Source: DASQHM01 sp035632095
GTDB lineage: Bacteria; Pseudomonadota; Alphaproteobacteria; Ferrovibrionales; Ferrovibrionaceae
Length of the DNA: 40,750 nucleotides
Direction of reading: 5' to 3'
NCBI GenBank assembly: GCA_035632095.1
Contig: DASQHM010000135.1
Location: 1 to 40,750 of the forward strand
Shown here: positions 1-9,900 of the stretch, in pieces
How the letters are laid out: every line of letters starts with the position of its first letter
Position numbering within the stretch: the stretch's first letter is position 1
Made by a program: the position numbers and the translations under genes
The notes under the pieces: model-generated
The model's input: only the letters and a program-made list of their open reading frames with translations
Databases searched by the model: none
What the model was told of the DNA's origin: nothing

Positions 1-49
1 AAGGCCCGCCCCCACCCCGCTTCGTTTCTCTCTCTCTTGAGGACGTGAC

Positions 50-781
50 ATGACCATTGCTTCAACGCAGTTGAAGACCGTTCCCTCGGGCGAGGACGGG
101 ACCAACCAGAAGAACTACGTTCAGATCGGCTTTGCGATCGAATCATCGGCCGACAACCTGACGGCGCATGCCGGGGGTGGGCAGGCCAATGCGTTGCCGC
201 TCCTCAACGAAATCAATCGCATCACCACGGTGGCGATCGCAAATGACAGTGTCGCGCTGCCGAAGTCGGTCGCCGGCATGACCGTCATCGTCATCAATCA
301 CGGCGCCAATCCGATGCAGGTGTTCGGCAACGGGACCGACACCATCAACGACGCTGCCGCCGCGACCGGTGTCAGCCAGATGCAGAACTCCGTCGTCATC
401 TATATGTGCGCGACGGCGGGCGCTTGGTACACTGATGGTCTCGCAAACGGATTTGCAGCCGGGTTTCAAACGTTCTCTTCGGTCGATGGCCTGGTAGCAC
501 ATGCTGGCGGCGGTCAGGGGAGCGCGACGCCGATCACGGCGATGCAAAACCTGTTCGGCACCGTCGCAAGCGCAGGCGATAGTGCCGTCCTGCCGTCCGC
601 GAAGCCCGGTATGCAGATCGACGTCATTAACAAGACCGCCACCAGCATGAATGTCTTTCCCGCCGTTGGCGAACAGATCAATGGTGCTGCCGCGAATAGT
701 GCGGTCGCTGTCGTCGGCGGTTCCAGTGGCAGCGTGACGGTGTTTTTCTGCGGCACGGCCGGTCAGTGGTGGACGAAATAG
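50..781 (+). CDS. phage structural protein with two internal repeats (probable decoration or head-tail protein)
   Basis: A 243-residue protein with no signal peptide or membrane segment, rich in Ala, Gly, Val and Asn. It contains two diverged copies of one module: residues about 36-130 and 143-243 each start with a D-[NG]-L-[TV]-AHAGGGQ motif and end with a [CF]xxTAGxWxT segment (TAGAWYT, TAGQWWT). This two-fold beta-rich repeat is typical of phage decoration or surface proteins. It sits immediately before the adaptor gene, so a head or head-tail role fits. The start ATG follows a GAGG ribosome site with 7-nt spacing. The exact role is inference. Confidence 0.7.
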   Translation: MTIASTQLKTVPSGEDGTNQKNYVQIGFAIESSADNLTAHAGGGQANALPLLNEINRITTVAIANDSVALPKSVAGMTVIVINHGANPMQVFGNGTDTINDAAAATGVSQMQNSVVIYMCATAGAWYTDGLANGFAAGFQTFSSVDGLVAHAGGGQGSATPITAMQNLFGTVASAGDSAVLPSAKPGMQIDVINKTATSMNVFPAVGEQINGAAANSAVAVVGGSSGSVTVFFCGTAGQWWTK

Positions 782-816
782 TCTCGCTATAACGCCGCGC
801 CGAGGAGCGTCATGTC

Positions 817-1473
817 ATGACGTGGCCCTCCACGTTTCCACCCCAGACCCAGGGCTATATGAAGGACAAGATCGCCGATCAGATCGCGCGATCTGATCTG
901 ACGACTCAGATCGCCGAATGCATTTCGGATGCGATCCGCTTCTACCAGCCGCATCGCTTCGTCTTCTCCGAAGCGCGCGACCTCTCGCTCTCCACGATAA
1001 TCGGGCAGGAGTTCTACACGTCGGCCGACGATCCCTTGATCGCGACGCTTTACAAGTTCGACTACATCACCGTCACGATCGGAACGGCCAAGTTCGACCT
1101 GCCGCGCTACCAGCCGGAGGATCTGGAGCTCCTGACGCAGAGCGGCACGCAGCAGGGCCAGCCGCAGTGCTTCTCGTATTACAACTATCAGCTGCGGTTC
1201 TATCCGGTGCCGAGCGCGGTCTACCCGCTCACGATCGCGGCGCACATGCTGATCGTACCTCCTGCGGCCGACAACACCGCAGCCAATCCCTGGATGGGAG
1301 AGGCTGAACGGCTGATCCGCAGCCGCGCGCGCTACGAGCTCGCGCTCAACTACACATTCGATGAGGACGAGCTCAAATACATGACCGCGGCGGTGACCGA
1401 GGCCTATGACGAGTTGAAGGCGCGGACCAACCAGCTCGCCGGGACCGGCGAAATACGGCCGACCCAATTCTGA
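817..1473 (+). CDS. phage adaptor (head-tail connector) protein
   Basis: A 218-residue protein of the size and make-up of podovirus adaptor proteins that sit below the portal. It has a helical N-terminus (residues 10-45, DKIADQIARSDLT), a central beta region with tyrosine- and proline-rich strands (FDLPRYQPED, YNYQLRFYPVPS), and C-terminal helices (WMGEAERLIRSRARYELALN). The last feature is common in SU10/P22 gp4-like adaptor families. GAGGAG lies 9 nt before the ATG, which fixes the start. The next gene encodes a nozzle-like tail protein, in keeping with the usual gene order. Family assignment is from pattern recognition only. Confidence 0.65.
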   Translation: MTWPSTFPPQTQGYMKDKIADQIARSDLTTQIAECISDAIRFYQPHRFVFSEARDLSLSTIIGQEFYTSADDPLIATLYKFDYITVTIGTAKFDLPRYQPEDLELLTQSGTQQGQPQCFSYYNYQLRFYPVPSAVYPLTIAAHMLIVPPAADNTAANPWMGEAERLIRSRARYELALNYTFDEDELKYMTAAVTEAYDELKARTNQLAGTGEIRPTQF

Positions 1474-1503
1474 CCTTTTCTGGAAGGCTCCGATAGCGCT
1501 CCA

Positions 1504-3261
1504 ATGGCCATCCTGCCGTTCGGGGAATATGCCCCCGACATCTCGAGCTACAAAACCTCGACGTCGCAGACGATCCTCAACGTCGTGCCGCGGGCCGACG
1601 GCTACGGGCCGCATCAGGACCTGTTGTCGTTCACCGCGTCATTGCCGAGTGCATGCCGCGGTTACTTTTATGGTCGCAAGTCGGACGGATCGGTACAGCT
1701 GTTCGCGGGGACCGCGACCGATCTCTACATCCTGAACAACTCGGTTTTCACCTGGACAAAGGTCTCGCGCGGCGGTGGTCCGTATGGCTCGCTGTCTGCG
1801 GATTCCAACTGGCAGTTCGCGCAGTTTGGCGACATCATCTTCGCAACCCAGCAGAACGAGCCGCTGCAAGCCTATGCGATGTCGTCCTCCAGCGTGTTCG
1901 CAAACCAGGCGGGCTCGCCGCCGCAGGCGGCCTACATCGCCATCGTCGGGCAATTCGTGGTGCTCTCGGGCCTGCTCTCGACGCGCTATCGCATCACATG
2001 GTGCGGCCTGAACGACCCGACCAATTGGGTCGCCGGCGTCAACCAATCGGACTTCCAGGATTTCGCCGACGGCGGCATCGTGCGCGGCGTCGCCGGCGGT
2101 GAATATGGCGTCGTGTTCCAGGATACGGCCATTCGTTCGATGGTCTATGCGCCGGGCTCGCCCGTGATCTTCACCATCACCCGCGTTGCGGATGATGTCG
2201 GGCTGTTTGCGCCCTACGGCATCGTGCGGGCTGGCGACAAGGTCTATTTCCCCTCGACCAAGGGGTTCCAGGTCATCGAAGCGGGCAATCTGCCGCAAGC
2301 GATCGGCAAGGAACGGGTCGACCGCACGTTTTTCGGCAATGTCGACCAGAGCAATATGCAGCTCTGCATCGGCTTTGCCGATCCGACCAGCACGCGGGTC
2401 GGATGGGCCTTCAAGTCGATCAATGGCGGCTTTGCCGGTTCGTTCGACACCATCCTGCTCTATGATTTCGAGCTCGAGCGATGGGTGGAGATTGCCTCGA
2501 TCGTCGGCGAATATATCGCTTCGCTGGCAAAACCCGGCGTCACCCTGGAGGGGCTCGACCTGATTGCGCCCGGCGGCATCACGATCACGAACATCACGAA
2601 CGCCGGCGGCTTCTGCGCGCTATCGGTTGCCTCGATCGCGCGCAATTCCGGTCCCGTCCCGCCGGACGGCGCGCCGACCGAGACGCAGCTTCAAATCGGC
2701 GATTTCATGTCGATCAGCGGCGTCCAAGGCACAGGCGGATTGCCGGCGGCCATCAATACCGAGAACGTCGAGATCACGGCAATCTCCGGAACGGGGCCGT
2801 TCACGATCACGACCAATATCGCATTCACAGGCGCCTATACCAGCGGCGGCCTGATCGCGGGCTCGCTCGATGCGATGACGCAGTCCCTCGACAGCTTTCC
2901 GGCGGCGTCCCTGGTCGCCCTCTCAGGATTCAATAGCGCCCACGCGCTCGGCTTCTTCAACGGCCCGAACCTGCAGGCAGTCCTGCAGACATCAGATCAG
3001 GGCGACGATGAGCGGCGGCTCATCGTCCAGGCCCTGCGGCCGGTCACCGATGCGCCGAGCGCTTTCGCCTCTATCGGGGCGCGCGAGAACCTGCAGAACA
3101 GCCTCGCATTTGCGGCTGAAACGGCGGTCAATGCGCAAGGGCTGTGCCCACAGCGGATCTCGACGCGCTATCCGCGGGCGCAGGTCCGGATTCCCTATGG
3201 TACGGCCTGGACCTTCATCAAGGGCGTCGAGCCGACCTTCAAGCTGGCAGGCAAGCGATGA
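1504..3261 (+). CDS. tail nozzle-like protein (podovirus tail tube/stabilization type)
   Basis: A 585-residue, beta-rich protein beginning MAILPFGEYAPD. It has features typical of podovirus nozzle or packaged-DNA stabilization proteins: an early GRKSDGSVQLFAGTATDLY stretch, repeated strand-turn units suggestive of a beta-propeller (FGDIIFATQQNEPLQAY, FVVLSGLLSTRYRITWCG), and a motif near residue 240 (VYFPSTKGFQVIE) that recurs in this group. An Ig-like or spacer segment at about residues 350-460 is richer in Gly, Thr and Ser. The gene follows the adaptor and its stop overlaps the next ATG (ATGA), suggesting coupled translation. Role is inferred from fold cues plus position. Confidence 0.65.
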   Translation: MAILPFGEYAPDISSYKTSTSQTILNVVPRADGYGPHQDLLSFTASLPSACRGYFYGRKSDGSVQLFAGTATDLYILNNSVFTWTKVSRGGGPYGSLSADSNWQFAQFGDIIFATQQNEPLQAYAMSSSSVFANQAGSPPQAAYIAIVGQFVVLSGLLSTRYRITWCGLNDPTNWVAGVNQSDFQDFADGGIVRGVAGGEYGVVFQDTAIRSMVYAPGSPVIFTITRVADDVGLFAPYGIVRAGDKVYFPSTKGFQVIEAGNLPQAIGKERVDRTFFGNVDQSNMQLCIGFADPTSTRVGWAFKSINGGFAGSFDTILLYDFELERWVEIASIVGEYIASLAKPGVTLEGLDLIAPGGITITNITNAGGFCALSVASIARNSGPVPPDGAPTETQLQIGDFMSISGVQGTGGLPAAINTENVEITAISGTGPFTITTNIAFTGAYTSGGLIAGSLDAMTQSLDSFPAASLVALSGFNSAHALGFFNGPNLQAVLQTSDQGDDERRLIVQALRPVTDAPSAFASIGARENLQNSLAFAAETAVNAQGLCPQRISTRYPRAQVRIPYGTAWTFIKGVEPTFKLAGKR

Positions 3262-3572
3262 GCGTTCGCGTCCCGGGTCGCTATGAGAAGGATACGGCCA
3301 AATTCCAGGCCGCGCTGGAGCAGATCGCGCAAGGCCGAATGAACTGCACGGGTACGTTCACGCTTGCCGCGAACGCGACCTCGACGACGGTCGCCGCAGC
3401 AACCGTGGCGCCTGGAACGATCATCGTGCTGTCGCCGCAGACCGCTGATGCGGCCGCCGTGGCCGCAACCACCTTCATCGCGCCGTCCAATGTCAGCCAG
3501 GGAAGCTTCATCGTCACCCATGCCAGTGCCAGCTCCCCGGACCGTACCTTCGGTTATATCGCGATCGGTTGA
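3258..3572 (+). CDS. small structural or assembly protein of unknown function
   Basis: A 104-residue protein starting MSVRVPGRYEKDTAK, with a short N-terminal helix (residues 10-27) followed by an Ala/Thr/Val-rich beta-like region. The ATG overlaps the nozzle stop by 4 nt. An upstream in-frame extension into the nozzle gene is open but was not chosen, because the ATGA junction is the rule in this operon. I do not recognise the family; it sits where podoviruses often encode small tail-associated proteins. Confidence 0.6.
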   Translation: MSVRVPGRYEKDTAKFQAALEQIAQGRMNCTGTFTLAANATSTTVAAATVAPGTIIVLSPQTADAAAVAATTFIAPSNVSQGSFIVTHASASSPDRTFGYIAIG

Positions 3573-3597
3573 GATCTACTGCGTCCCGCCGATCTTC

Positions 3598-3972
3598 GTG
3601 CCGAGCATCTGGCCGATCGTCAGGGAGCGAATTGCAAGAGTGTTCGCCGATTATCCGTCGGATGCGACATTCGAGGCGACCGAGGCTGATGTGTTGGCGA
3701 TCCGTCAGTTGCTTTGGGTCGCGTTTGACGGGACGGATTGCGTGGCCTGCGCCACGACGGCGATCGATCATACGCCCGCGCGCAAGCTCTGCAGAATCAC
3801 CTCGGCCTCCGGCGTGAACACGAAATTATGGGATCGCTTCATGCCGATGGTCGAGGCCTATGCGCGCAATGAAGGCTGCGCCAGCCTGCGCGTCGAGGGC
3901 CGCAAAGGATGGAAGCGCGTCCTAAAGGATTTTGACGAGCCTTGGATCGTCCTCAATAAGGAACTTGCCTGA
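3598..3972 (+). CDS. GNAT-like phage protein in the tail/ejection module
   Basis: About 124 residues from the first canonical start (GTG). The C-terminal half (IEGC-type segment, here YARNEGCASLRVEGRKGWKRVL, then a terminal WIVLNKEL) resembles small acetyltransferase-fold proteins that precede the ejection proteins in many podoviruses. Recognisable coding similarity appears to begin earlier, at 3571 (EIYCVPPIFVP), directly after the previous stop, but no ATG, GTG or TTG exists in frame there. The true start is therefore uncertain. The stop overlaps the next ATG (TGATG). A catalytic acetyl-CoA loop is not obvious, so enzymatic activity is doubtful. Confidence 0.6.
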   Translation: MPSIWPIVRERIARVFADYPSDATFEATEADVLAIRQLLWVAFDGTDCVACATTAIDHTPARKLCRITSASGVNTKLWDRFMPMVEAYARNEGCASLRVEGRKGWKRVLKDFDEPWIVLNKELA

Positions 3973-5150
3973 TGCCAGGCGGATCGACGACGCAACAGCA
4001 ACAGCAACAGCAGAATCAGCAGTCGCAGCAGACGCAGCAGCAGCAGTCGAGCACGACTGCGCCATGGCAACCCGCGATCGGCCCGCTGACCGGCATCCTG
4101 AATACCGTATCGGGCAACTCGACCGCGCCGACGGCAGCGCAGAGCAACGCGATTGCCGAGCTCGAAGCCAATGCGCAGAACGGCACCAATTTCGGGACGC
4201 CGGTTGCGAGCGCTGCGAGCGGACTGCTCAATGGCGGCAACCCGGCCTATAGCGGGATGCTCGGGACCGCTTACGACACCTTGCGGACCAATCTGACACC
4301 CTATGCCAACGGTTCGATGGTCGGCAACAATGAGGCCCTGAAAAGCCAGCTTGGCACGATTGCGAACGACACGCAGAACGCGGTCGAAAGCCAGTTCGCG
4401 GCTGCAGGGCGCGGTGGTCCCGGCGGCGTGTCGCCCGCCGAGGCGCAGGCGATCGCACGCGGTACGGCGCAGGGCGAAGCCCCAGTCATTGCGGCGCAAT
4501 ACAATACGGATGTCGGAAACCAGATCAACGCGAACAATATCCTGGAAAACGCCGGCTTCACGACCGGCACCGGTCTCAATTCGATGGCGGTTGGCAATCA
4601 AACCGCGGGACTGAATTTCGCAAGCGCCTATCCGGGAATCCTGAACGCAAACGCGCAAGGGCTGCTCAACGCCGGCAATATCGAGCAGCAATTGCCCTAT
4701 CTCGGCACGGGCCTGCAGGAAAGCCAGATCCTGCCAATTGCAGGCCTCGGCGCGCAATCGAGCGGATCAAGCAGCGCCTCCGGCGTCAGCACGGGCAACA
4801 GCACCGGCCAAAGCACGACGACGCAGGAACAGCCGCTCGGGCCGACGTTGCTGGGCGGGATCCTCGGCGCGACCTCCTTGCTTGGAAGCGGGGGACTCAA
4901 TGTGCTCGGTTCGCTCGCTCCGTTGCTGCTCGCTTCGGACGCGCGGCTGAAAAAGGATATCAGGCACGTCGGCATCCTCAATAGTGGCGACAATCTCTAT
5001 CAGTTCAAGTTCAAGGGCGATCCCTCGATGCGGAAGCATGTCGGCGTTCTGGCGCAGGAGGTCGAGCAGCGGCATCCGGAGGACGTGCATGACATCAATG
5101 GCGTCAAACATGTCGATTATGCGGGCGTCTTGAGAAGGGCTGCAGCATAA
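3972..5150 (+). CDS. internal/ejection-type protein with a C-terminal tail-fibre chaperone-like (S74) segment
   Basis: A 392-residue protein. The N-terminus is a glutamine-rich low-complexity tract (residues 7-27). The middle (60-270) is an Ala/Asn/Gly-rich helical region of the kind seen in phage DNA-ejection proteins. A hydrophobic glycine-rich stretch (about 290-320, LGPTLLGGILGATSLLG) could insert in a membrane. The C-terminus from about residue 322 (SDARLKKDIRHVG ... HVGVLAQEVEQRHPEDV) matches the start of the intramolecular-chaperone/peptidase S74 family usually found on tail fibres. Here it is short, about 70 residues. It is joined to its neighbours by TGATG and TAATG overlaps. Confidence 0.7.
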   Translation: MPGGSTTQQQQQQQNQQSQQTQQQQSSTTAPWQPAIGPLTGILNTVSGNSTAPTAAQSNAIAELEANAQNGTNFGTPVASAASGLLNGGNPAYSGMLGTAYDTLRTNLTPYANGSMVGNNEALKSQLGTIANDTQNAVESQFAAAGRGGPGGVSPAEAQAIARGTAQGEAPVIAAQYNTDVGNQINANNILENAGFTTGTGLNSMAVGNQTAGLNFASAYPGILNANAQGLLNAGNIEQQLPYLGTGLQESQILPIAGLGAQSSGSSSASGVSTGNSTGQSTTTQEQPLGPTLLGGILGATSLLGSGGLNVLGSLAPLLLASDARLKKDIRHVGILNSGDNLYQFKFKGDPSMRKHVGVLAQEVEQRHPEDVHDINGVKHVDYAGVLRRAAA

Positions 5151-6973
5151 TGGCCGGCATCCTCGATACCATCGCGCAATACATGCCGAACCTTCCCGGC
5201 ATTCTCAATGCCGCGCCTGATCCGGCCTCGCTTCCGGGCGAGGCCGGCATCAATGTCCAATTGCCGGCGGATCCTTACGGCGATTTCGATCGCAAGAGGC
5301 AGGCGGAAGCGGCCGCGCGGGCTGCGGCCGGCGTGTTTGCGAGCGGAGCCGCGCCCATTCCGGCCGTGGGCGTATCCGGCCAGCAAGTCATGAATGTCGG
5401 TCCGTTTGGCGCGCTCGCGCCGATGCTTCCAACTGGCGCGCCGGATGCTGCTCCTGCTTTGCCTGCTGCTGGTCCTGCGCCGGCAATGCCGGCCGCATCC
5501 GCGGTCCCGCTGCCGCGCCCGCGGCCCGCAACGGCGCCGGCGGCAAATGCTGAGAACGCCAATGATGAGACGCTGCCGGCGAACGCAGCGCCGACGCAAG
5601 GCCAGGGACCGCCTGGCCAGCCTCCCGCCCCGGTGCCGGAGACCTCGCTGCTTGGCCGCATCGGCCATGCGCTGCAGGGCGCGGACGCTGCGATCTCACC
5701 GCATACTGCGACCCTGCTGGCGCTCGCCGGCGGCCTTGCGGGTGCGCCGTCCTGGGGCACGGGCATCAGCCGCGGATTCACGGCGGCGGCCGCGGCATTG
5801 CCGGAAGATCAGAGACTGGCAATGCAGCAAGGAGGGATGCGGCAGACTTTCCAGGCGCTGCGCGAGCAGGGCGTGCCGCCGCAGTTGGCGCTCGCATCGG
5901 TCTACAATCCCGATATCCTGAAATCGACCCTTTCAAATTACGTCACGGACCGGCAATGGCAGGTCAAGACGGTCAAGGATATGCTCGGCAATGAGCGGCT
6001 GGTCGGCTTCAACCCGTATACGCAGGAGACCAAGGAATTATCGGCCGGCGCCGGCGGCGCAGGTGGCTCGCAGGGCTCGATCGGGATGCTTGCGCCGGGC
6101 GTGAGCAGCATTGATTCCAGTCTGACGGGCGATGCCTATATGGCGCAGTTCTCGCCCGAAGTGCAGGCCGCGGCGCGCGCCTACGCCAACGGCGACACGA
6201 TGCCGACCGGCAATCCGCGGCAGCAGGGCATCACAACGCTCGCCAAGACGGTGGCCCAGAAATGGGGCCAGGACATGAACATCCCGGTCAATGACGCCAC
6301 CTTTGCGGAAAAGCGCAAGCTCAAGACCGATCTTGCATCCTCCGGCAATTCGTCGATGGGTGGTATCCTCTCGAATGGCGAAAGCTCGTTCTCCCACCTG
6401 GCAGAGCTTGGCGAGAGCATGTCCGGGCTCGGCAATGCCAGCCATGATTTCCCGGGCGGCGGTACGATCGCGGCGGCGCAGAACTACGCAGGCAACGTCA
6501 TCTTGCCATCGAGTGCGCGCAAAGCCCAGGTCAAAGCGACAGACGACAATCTGAGCCGTTATGGCCAGGAGAGCACCAAGTTCTACGCCGGCTCCGGCGG
6601 CGGCGAGACCGAGCGCATGCAGGCGCGCCACGACATGAACCCGGGGAGCGCATCATCGGAAGAGATGGCGGCCTATCTCGAAAAAGAAAAAAGCCTGATG
6701 CTCGATCGGCTCAATACCAAGTTTGGCCAGATCCGGCAGACGCTCGGCGAAGACGAAGGCAACCGCGTGATCGCCCAGAAGATGCCGAGCGTACAGCAGA
6801 ACATCGACCGCATCAGCGCCAGCATTCAGAAGCTGCGCGGGCTCAATGGCGGGGCTGGCGAAACGTCACCCGCGGCCGCGCCCATGCAGATCAATTCCAA
6901 GACCGACTATGACCGCTTGCCCAAGGGCGCCACCTATGTCGCGCCCGATGGATCGATGAGGACCAAGCAGTGA
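5150..6973 (+). CDS. internal virion/ejection protein
   Basis: A 607-residue protein whose start overlaps the preceding stop (TAATG). Residues 40-170 are Pro/Ala-rich and probably disordered. Residues 170-290 contain a helical module (LLGRIGHALQGADAAISPHTATLLALAGGLAGAPSWG). The C-terminal half is charged and helical (EEMAAYLEKEKSLMLDRLNTKFGQIRQTLGEDEGNRVI), ending in a short domain with YDRLPKGATYVAPDG, a motif common at the C-terminus of phage internal virion proteins. Position between two other large candidates supports an ejected pore or tunnel component. There is no enzymatic motif. Confidence 0.65.
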   Translation: MAGILDTIAQYMPNLPGILNAAPDPASLPGEAGINVQLPADPYGDFDRKRQAEAAARAAAGVFASGAAPIPAVGVSGQQVMNVGPFGALAPMLPTGAPDAAPALPAAGPAPAMPAASAVPLPRPRPATAPAANAENANDETLPANAAPTQGQGPPGQPPAPVPETSLLGRIGHALQGADAAISPHTATLLALAGGLAGAPSWGTGISRGFTAAAAALPEDQRLAMQQGGMRQTFQALREQGVPPQLALASVYNPDILKSTLSNYVTDRQWQVKTVKDMLGNERLVGFNPYTQETKELSAGAGGAGGSQGSIGMLAPGVSSIDSSLTGDAYMAQFSPEVQAAARAYANGDTMPTGNPRQQGITTLAKTVAQKWGQDMNIPVNDATFAEKRKLKTDLASSGNSSMGGILSNGESSFSHLAELGESMSGLGNASHDFPGGGTIAAAQNYAGNVILPSSARKAQVKATDDNLSRYGQESTKFYAGSGGGETERMQARHDMNPGSASSEEMAAYLEKEKSLMLDRLNTKFGQIRQTLGEDEGNRVIAQKMPSVQQNIDRISASIQKLRGLNGGAGETSPAAAPMQINSKTDYDRLPKGATYVAPDGSMRTKQ

Positions 6974-9900
6974 CGGCATTCTGGCAATCAGATCCGGTGG
7001 CTGCGCCGGCAGCAGCGCTCGCGTCCGCGCCGCAGGGCGGCGGCGCGCAGTGGTGGGAAAATGATCCGGTCGCGCCGAAGATGGCCAACAGCATTGTCCG
7101 ATCGGCCGCAACTGGCGTGCCGATCGTCGGCGGATTCATGAACAAATTGGACGCCGCCACCAACGCCGCATTGGCGCCGGTGCTCAATCCGCTGTTCAAG
7201 CCGGAAGATCAGTTGCAGGAGCCGACCTTTGCTGGCCGCTATGCCCATTCGCTGGCCGACCAGCAGAAGATGGATCAGCAGTTCGCGGCCGAGCATCCCG
7301 TGCTGGATACGGCCGCACAGCTCGCCGGCGGCGTAGCATCGGGTGGTGCGCTGCTCAAGGCCGCACCCGCCGTCGGCGCGCGCGTCCTCGGGCTCGGCGG
7401 CGAGACGCTGCCCGGACAGGTCCTGCGATCCGCCGTCAGCGGCGCCGGTATCAATGCAGCGGACGCGCTGGCACGCGGCGAGGATCCAGAGCACGCTGCG
7501 CTGACCGGCGGCGTCATCGGCGCCGCAGCACCGGCCGCAGCCCGGCTTGCAGGCGCGGCTGTCAATGCCGTGCGCAACCTGAAGCAGCCAGCGGCCATCC
7601 CGCAGAACATCGCCGACATTGCCGGCGTTCCGGTGCGCCAAAGCCTGGGGCAGGCAACGGGCGACACGGAAGCCATCGCGCGCGAACAGATGGCGCTGCG
7701 CGGCAACGATAATTCGCAGGAGCAAGCGGTCGCGCGAAACTTCTATGACGCGCAGAAGGACGAACTGGCGAAGGCGCGCGAGGCGGTCGCGGCGAAACTC
7801 TCGCCGAGCGGCGAAGTCTTGGCGCAATCGCCGCAGGAAGCTGCCTCGGTCCTGCTCGATTCGCTCGGCCAGCACGGACAGCAGGCTGCCACAGATGCGG
7901 CCCAACGCAGCCAGGCGCTGACCACGACGGGCAACCAGCTTGGGCAGTCCTTCGGCGGCAGCGCGCCGGCCAATATGCTGGATGCCGCCAATGTCGTCAT
8001 GGGCGAGCTCGGCAATGCTCGCGCGCTCGAGCAGAATGAGGCCCAACGCGCGGCGCAGGCGCTTCAGGCCCAGGGCGAGGGCCTGCGGCGCGGCCTCAAT
8101 CCGGGCGGCGGTATCATCGCCTCGAGCCCGATGGAAGCGACCAACATCATCTCGGGCGCCGTCGGCAAGGCGGCCGAGGACGCGCAGGCGGCCAGGACGG
8201 CAGCCTATGGAGCGTTGCGCGAACTGCCGGGGCAGTTTCATCCGGCGGCCTTCAACAATGTCGGCGAGGATATCCGAAGCGCGCTCAATGCTGGCGACAA
8301 TCCGGTGCGGATCGATCCGCAGCGCACGCCGCAGGCCAATGCAGCCTTGAACGACCTTGACGACATGCTTTCCTCGCTGCGCCAGCAGCGCGATGAAAAC
8401 GGCCGTGTCCTGCCCAAGCCTCCGACCACGACGCAGGTCGTGGAGACCGCGCGGCAGCGCCTGAACAGTTACCTGGGAGATGCCATCCAGGCCTCGCGCG
8501 GTCCACAAGCCAATTTCGCGGATGTCCGCGCCATGCGCGAGGTGATCGACGGGTTCGATAACCAGGTCGAACGGCGGCTCCAGCGCGGGACCTTCATCGG
8601 CGGCGATCCGCAAGGCGTGCGCGACGCGATGCAGAACGCGCGCGCGCTCAACACGACCTACCGCCGCACGTTCACCCCGCAGGGTCCGGGCGATGAGGTT
8701 GGGCAGGCGATCCAGAAGATCGTCGGCCGCTATGAAGGGCAGGCGGCGCCCCCTGAGCAGATCGCCTCGATGCTTTATGGCAAGGGCGGCCAGCCGGTGA
8801 AAATCGCCCAGCGGCTCGTCAACATGTTCGGGCAGGGCTCGCCGGAGATCGGCGCAATCAAGCAGGGCCTTTTCTCACATCTGACCGAAGCACCCGGCCT
8901 TGGCCCGCTTGATCCGGAGACTGCGGCCGACCGCATCGACCAGTTCCTGGCGTCCTCGACGCTGCCGCACATCTACCTTTCGGCTGCGGAGCGTCAGGGT
9001 CTCAGCCAATATGCACAGTCCCTGCGCGGCGCGGTCACACAGGCCCCAGCGGCAACCGATCAGGTTGCACGCATGCTGCCAAAAATGCTCGGCGAGGGCG
9101 GTGGCCAGCCAATGACTGCACAGGAGGCCGCGGATACGCTGTTCGGACGCGGCGGCGCGGGTGAAAGTCCGATCGGCGTCAAGCTTGCACAACATGTCAT
9201 GCAGACGCAGGGACCTGCTTCGCCGGCAGGCCAGGCGCTTCGCCGCGGATTGCTCTCGAAGCTGCAGGGCGCGGATTCAGCCGAGACTGCAGCCAACATC
9301 AACGAATTTCTGACCGGCCGCGGCCGGCCGATGGCGGAAGCTGCCTTTACGCCAGAGGAGCGGGCGCAACTGCAAGCCCATGGCGAGGCGCGTGCAGCCA
9401 ATGCGGCGGCTTCCGCTGCGCCGCAGACGCAGGCCGACAAGGTCATGGCGCGCCTGACGGGACAGGATGGCCATGCTCCACCGACCGCGACCGACGTCGT
9501 GAACTATCTCAACACGACCAGGGGCACGAGCCAGCCGGTAGCGCTCGTGCATGCGATCAAGAGCCAGTTCGGCGAAACCTCGCGCGAGGTTGCGACCTTG
9601 AAGACCGGGCAATGGCGTTTTCTGACCGAGGAAAACGGTGGCCCGCTCGATGTCGGCTCGAAGGCAGTCGTCAAGCGGATCAATGATTTTCTCGATGGTT
9701 CTGGCGCGCCGCTCGCGCACGCGATGTTTTCCAAGGACGAGCGCGACCTCATTCGCACCTATGGCGATCTGATGGGGCGTATCACCCCGCCGCCGGGAAC
9801 GGTAAATTATTCCAACACGGCCTCGATCCTGGGCAAGATGTTTCGCGGCACGATGGATGGGCTGTTCGCGGCCGGCGGCGTCTCGATGGCCGGCCCCGTG

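Noticed and set aside
6988..8613. 541-codon minus-strand frame across the large ejection protein
   Set aside because: Arg/Ala/Leu-rich antisense shadow of the plus-strand gene, with no recognisable motif.
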